DNA from: Filosporella fistucella
Lineage: Eukaryota > Ascomycota > Leotiomycetes > Helotiales
Length of the DNA: 64,000 nt
Reading direction: 5' to 3'
NCBI GenBank assembly: GCA_030077755.1
Contig: JAQJZZ010000015.1
Coordinates: 1,860,001-1,924,000, forward strand
Shown here: one piece after another, positions 61,339-64,000 of the stretch
Layout of the letters: every line of letters starts with the position of its first letter
Numbering within the stretch: position 1 is the first letter of the stretch
Notes under the pieces: model-generated
The model's database searches: none
The model's input: only the letters and a program-made list of their open reading frames with translations
Told to the model about the DNA's origin: nothing
Position numbers and translations under genes: made by a program

Positions 61339-62021
61339 AACCAGATTTCGCGAAGGCCAATATATTCTCAATAATCAATACACAATTGGAAGATGTTCAT
61401 CGAGGTCGTTTCCGCCTCGAGGATTTGAGTTTCTCCTTGGTGACAGCAATTGATTATCATCTTTAGATTTTCAGCATCGAGTGGACTGGTCGCGTAAGAG
61501 TCAGGCTGATTTATCACCAAATGTCGTGGAGATAGCTCCTGGCTAGAATTACAGCCCGGATAACATGATTTCAATTCCGCCAGTCCATGCTTGACAATCA
61601 GATTGGTGAGGAGTTCGTACAGAAGGACGGCGGGGCCATAGACTTAAGGTGTTGCTTTTTGACCTGCTAGTACAAAAATCATGACACCGGCCGCTGATGT
61701 ATAAAGTGCAGCAAAATATATTCAATCTTCCATTTCATTCTTAACCGAAGTTCTAGAGGACAATATTGTGAGTGCATCGAGAACCCGCTGAAGGGTTCCG
61801 AAACGTGACGTTAAGATGACTCACACCTCGCATTTCAATACCAACCATCAGTCACCCCTATCCCAAGAAGGAAGGTGGCTCTACAATGGATCTTCGCCAT
61901 TATCTGATTGTTGAAAAGGGTTACCTGATACATATTGACCTCAGATGGGTAGTTTCATTCTTGCCCCTCTTTCTCTCATCTCTCCAGTTCTGATCTGAAA
62001 CGGGTGCCCCCAGACTTCACA
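61339..62021. other. Intergenic region
   Basis: About 680 bp, with no gene seen. The 3' part precedes the GNAT gene. Confidence 0.5.
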
Positions 62022-62702
62022 ATGGCAGTCTCTCATCCTCCACCCAATGTCGAATATACTCACCAATCATCCCTCACCAGCTCCTTTCCTACCGTAATCA
62101 TTGTTTCGTCTAAATTCCCTATCTCCCTTCGAACTCTTCTGCCGGATGACGTACCATTTCTGACATCCCTTCTTACTGATTCCCGGAACACAGCTGACGA
62201 TCTGGTATGCACACTTTTCGGGAACCAAATTTTGATATTATTCAATGTCCTTGGGATGTCAGTCTGAATGACATATAAACTTACTGACAATTGTTAGTCA
62301 GTCTCTACACTCTCAACGGCAGAAATTCGAAAAATAATACACGAGTGGCTTTCTCCAGGCTCGCCACTCCAAAGACTAAATTTCCTTGTTCTGGAATCTG
62401 GAGTTCCAATCGGAATTTCTGGCTATGGGTGGATCGGCCCAGATGATGAAGGTGGTGAAAGTCGGGCAGGAGCAGTAGGGATTGCAATTGTACCCGAGAA
62501 GAGAGGGAAGGGCTACGCAATCGAGGCCGTGAAAATGAGTATTGATTATGGATTAAGAGAGTTAGGATTAAGTGAAGTCAGAATTGGGACATCGAGTAAG
62601 AACATGTCTATGGTGAAGTTGATGAGGAAATTAAGAGTAGAAGCGGAGAGGAAAGAGGAAGGAGATAAATTTGGAAATGATTTGATATGGAAGTTCCGCT
62701 AG
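62022..62702 (+). CDS. GNAT-family N-acetyltransferase
   Basis: A 195-residue acetyl-CoA-dependent acetyltransferase in two exons, 62022-62204 and 62298-62702. The start ISLRTLLPDDVPFL (residues ~33-46) is the usual GNAT opening. The central strand FLVLESGVPIGISGYGWI and the acetyl-CoA loop VPEKRGKGYAIEAVKMSIDYG (R/Q-x-x-G-x-G/A) follow. IGTSSKNMSMVKLMRKL is the C-terminal helix that closes many RimJ-like members, and the end is DLIWKF. The substrate is unknown; RimJ/RimL-like amine or protein N-terminal acetylation is the usual role. Confidence 0.9.
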
Positions 62703-62938
62703 CTCGACAGGAATCGAATAAATAGGAGTGCGGAAGTTGTGATATATCCCAAAAAAAATTTCAGTTAAGAACTAACAGCGAAGCAGAATGTATCTCCTTA
62801 AAGTCAAAGGGGAAGAGAATAGGCATTTTCCTCGACACAGCCAAATCTACGACCAATCACCTTCCAAACTGTCAACCCAGTGCCAACCTCCTGGTAGCCT
62901 TCTAAGTACAATCTTCCTTCGGATTTTGGGTCTCTAGC

Positions 62939-63388
62939 CTAGATGGAAGAGTTCGCCCCATTCTGATTACAATAGTAGTGAAACTCGTCACCACCGAGAT
63001 ACCCCGCCAGCGACTGACAGACCTTCACTTGATTGTGCTGCACAACTGTACAATCTGGGCATGTGTCCCATTTTTGATTTCCTAGAATAACATTAGCAGT
63101 GCCACTTTCGTAAATGGCAGGAGGATTTTACCAGTATTGCGATTCTTGTAAGCATTGCACGCAGAAATGGTGGCCGGGTCATTTGTGCCAGCTGTCCCTG
63201 TGCCAGCAGGACCACCACCTTCAGTATCCAGACACTGCAACTGGGTATGGAGATCGGCCGTGACGCTATTGTGGAGTCAGCATGTCGAATGGTGAGGACG
63301 TAGAAGGAACATAATCATCAAATTGGCGAATGGTTCACACTTACAAAGGAGCAACAGCTGCAAATGCGAGCAGAACGAGAAGCCGCAT
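62939..63388 (-). CDS. Small secreted cysteine-containing protein (106 aa)
   Basis: Three exons on the minus strand, 63388-63345, 63265-63132 and 63081-62939, give 106 residues with matching phases. MRLLVLLAFAAVAPL starts a signal peptide. The mature part has six or so Cys (LQCLD, SACNAY, DTCPDC, KVCQSL, YYCNQ) and a Gly/Thr-rich linker. This is the profile of a fungal small secreted protein, a candidate effector, though function is unknown. No family is recognised. Confidence 0.75.
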
Positions 63389-64000
63389 TTCATAGAAGAG
63401 CTCTGTATGTAGAATAAGGGGCGGGATTTTCCCCAGCAAAGACTGTAAAGCTGAAGGATAAAGATGAGCGCTGAAGTAGTCGGTACTGAGCTTTATGAAA
63501 CGGAAGAACGGCGGAGGGATTTCCACTTCTGTATATATATCGAAAAATGTCCTTTATTTCTAAACCCTTTGCATCACCTAATGCGGGTACGAGGCCGAAG
63601 ATTAAACCCATATCAACCTCTCGAAATTATGGTCATTCCTCTGGGCTATCCAAGCCAGTCTCAGATTGGAGAAACCCCCCTTGGTCTCAACATGACACAA
63701 CCTCATCCATTCACGTGATGCACCGCGAGAATGAGAAAACTGATAAGATTATCTCGTACTGAATGGCGGGTCAACGATTACGATGGAGGTGGGTTATGGT
63801 ATCTTGATACAAGCTTTCAAGGGAATTATTAAAATTTAAATTCGATGAAATGAACTGGCTCAGGGATTCGAGTAATCTGGGGTGAAAATCGATACTCGAC
63901 TCATCCGCTCGAGTGAGTCAAATAAGCGCTCAAAGGGAGGATACAAAGCATCGTACCTAAACGGAGCGTGCCCGTTCTAGGTCTTTCGCGTCCCGAAACT
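63389..64000. other. Intergenic at the window end
   Basis: About 610 bp. Frames here have no recognisable product. The first ~100 bp probably include the promoter of the small secreted protein. The next gene lies outside the window. Confidence 0.45.

Overview
This window comes from a filamentous ascomycete, most likely a leotiomycete (Helotiales-like). The reasons are short GT-AG introns in nearly every gene, a Zn2Cys6 regulator, a HET-ankyrin protein, killer-toxin-like chitinases, intergenic DNA rich in TACCTA-type motifs, and a large AT-rich island whose damage looks like repeat-induced point mutation (RIP). The order name is inference; the fungal assignment is firm.

Layout. 0.4-16 kb is a gene-dense housekeeping arm: a small Arg/Ser-rich protein, a seven-exon Zn2Cys6 transcription factor, proteasome subunit alpha-5, the gamma-tubulin complex protein GCP2/Spc97, methylenetetrahydrofolate reductase and a zinc-type alcohol dehydrogenase/quinone oxidoreductase. 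About 16.1-28.8 kb is an AT-rich island. It holds low-complexity arrays, a palindromic repeat, a decayed Ty1/Copia retrotransposon (19.7-24.5 kb) and, at its right edge on the minus strand, a decayed DUF3435-type tyrosine recombinase whose first ~60 codons lie in ordinary-composition DNA. 29.7-42.6 kb is an accessory block: a hypothetical protein, two tandem killer-toxin-like GH18 chitinases that appear fused in frame by a deletion, a 5'-truncated LysM gene running the other way, and a broken DUF6546/F-box-like gene. 44-59 kb holds a HET-ankyrin gene and then a P450, a SAM methyltransferase, an MFS exporter, an opine-dehydrogenase-like enzyme and a ferric reductase. 59-63.4 kb ends with a secreted GH43-like protein, a GNAT acetyltransferase and a small secreted cysteine-containing protein.

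How genes may work together. The chitinase-LysM arrangement matches a locus type known from other fungi (subgroup C chitinases next to LysM proteins), but here it is rearranged and partly dead. The P450, methyltransferase, exporter and opine dehydrogenase sit within 7.3 kb with no PKS or NRPS, and a metalloreductase follows. They could be a small opine-type pathway, possibly for metal uptake; this is a hypothesis. Intron boundaries were read by eye using splice motifs, phase and family continuity.
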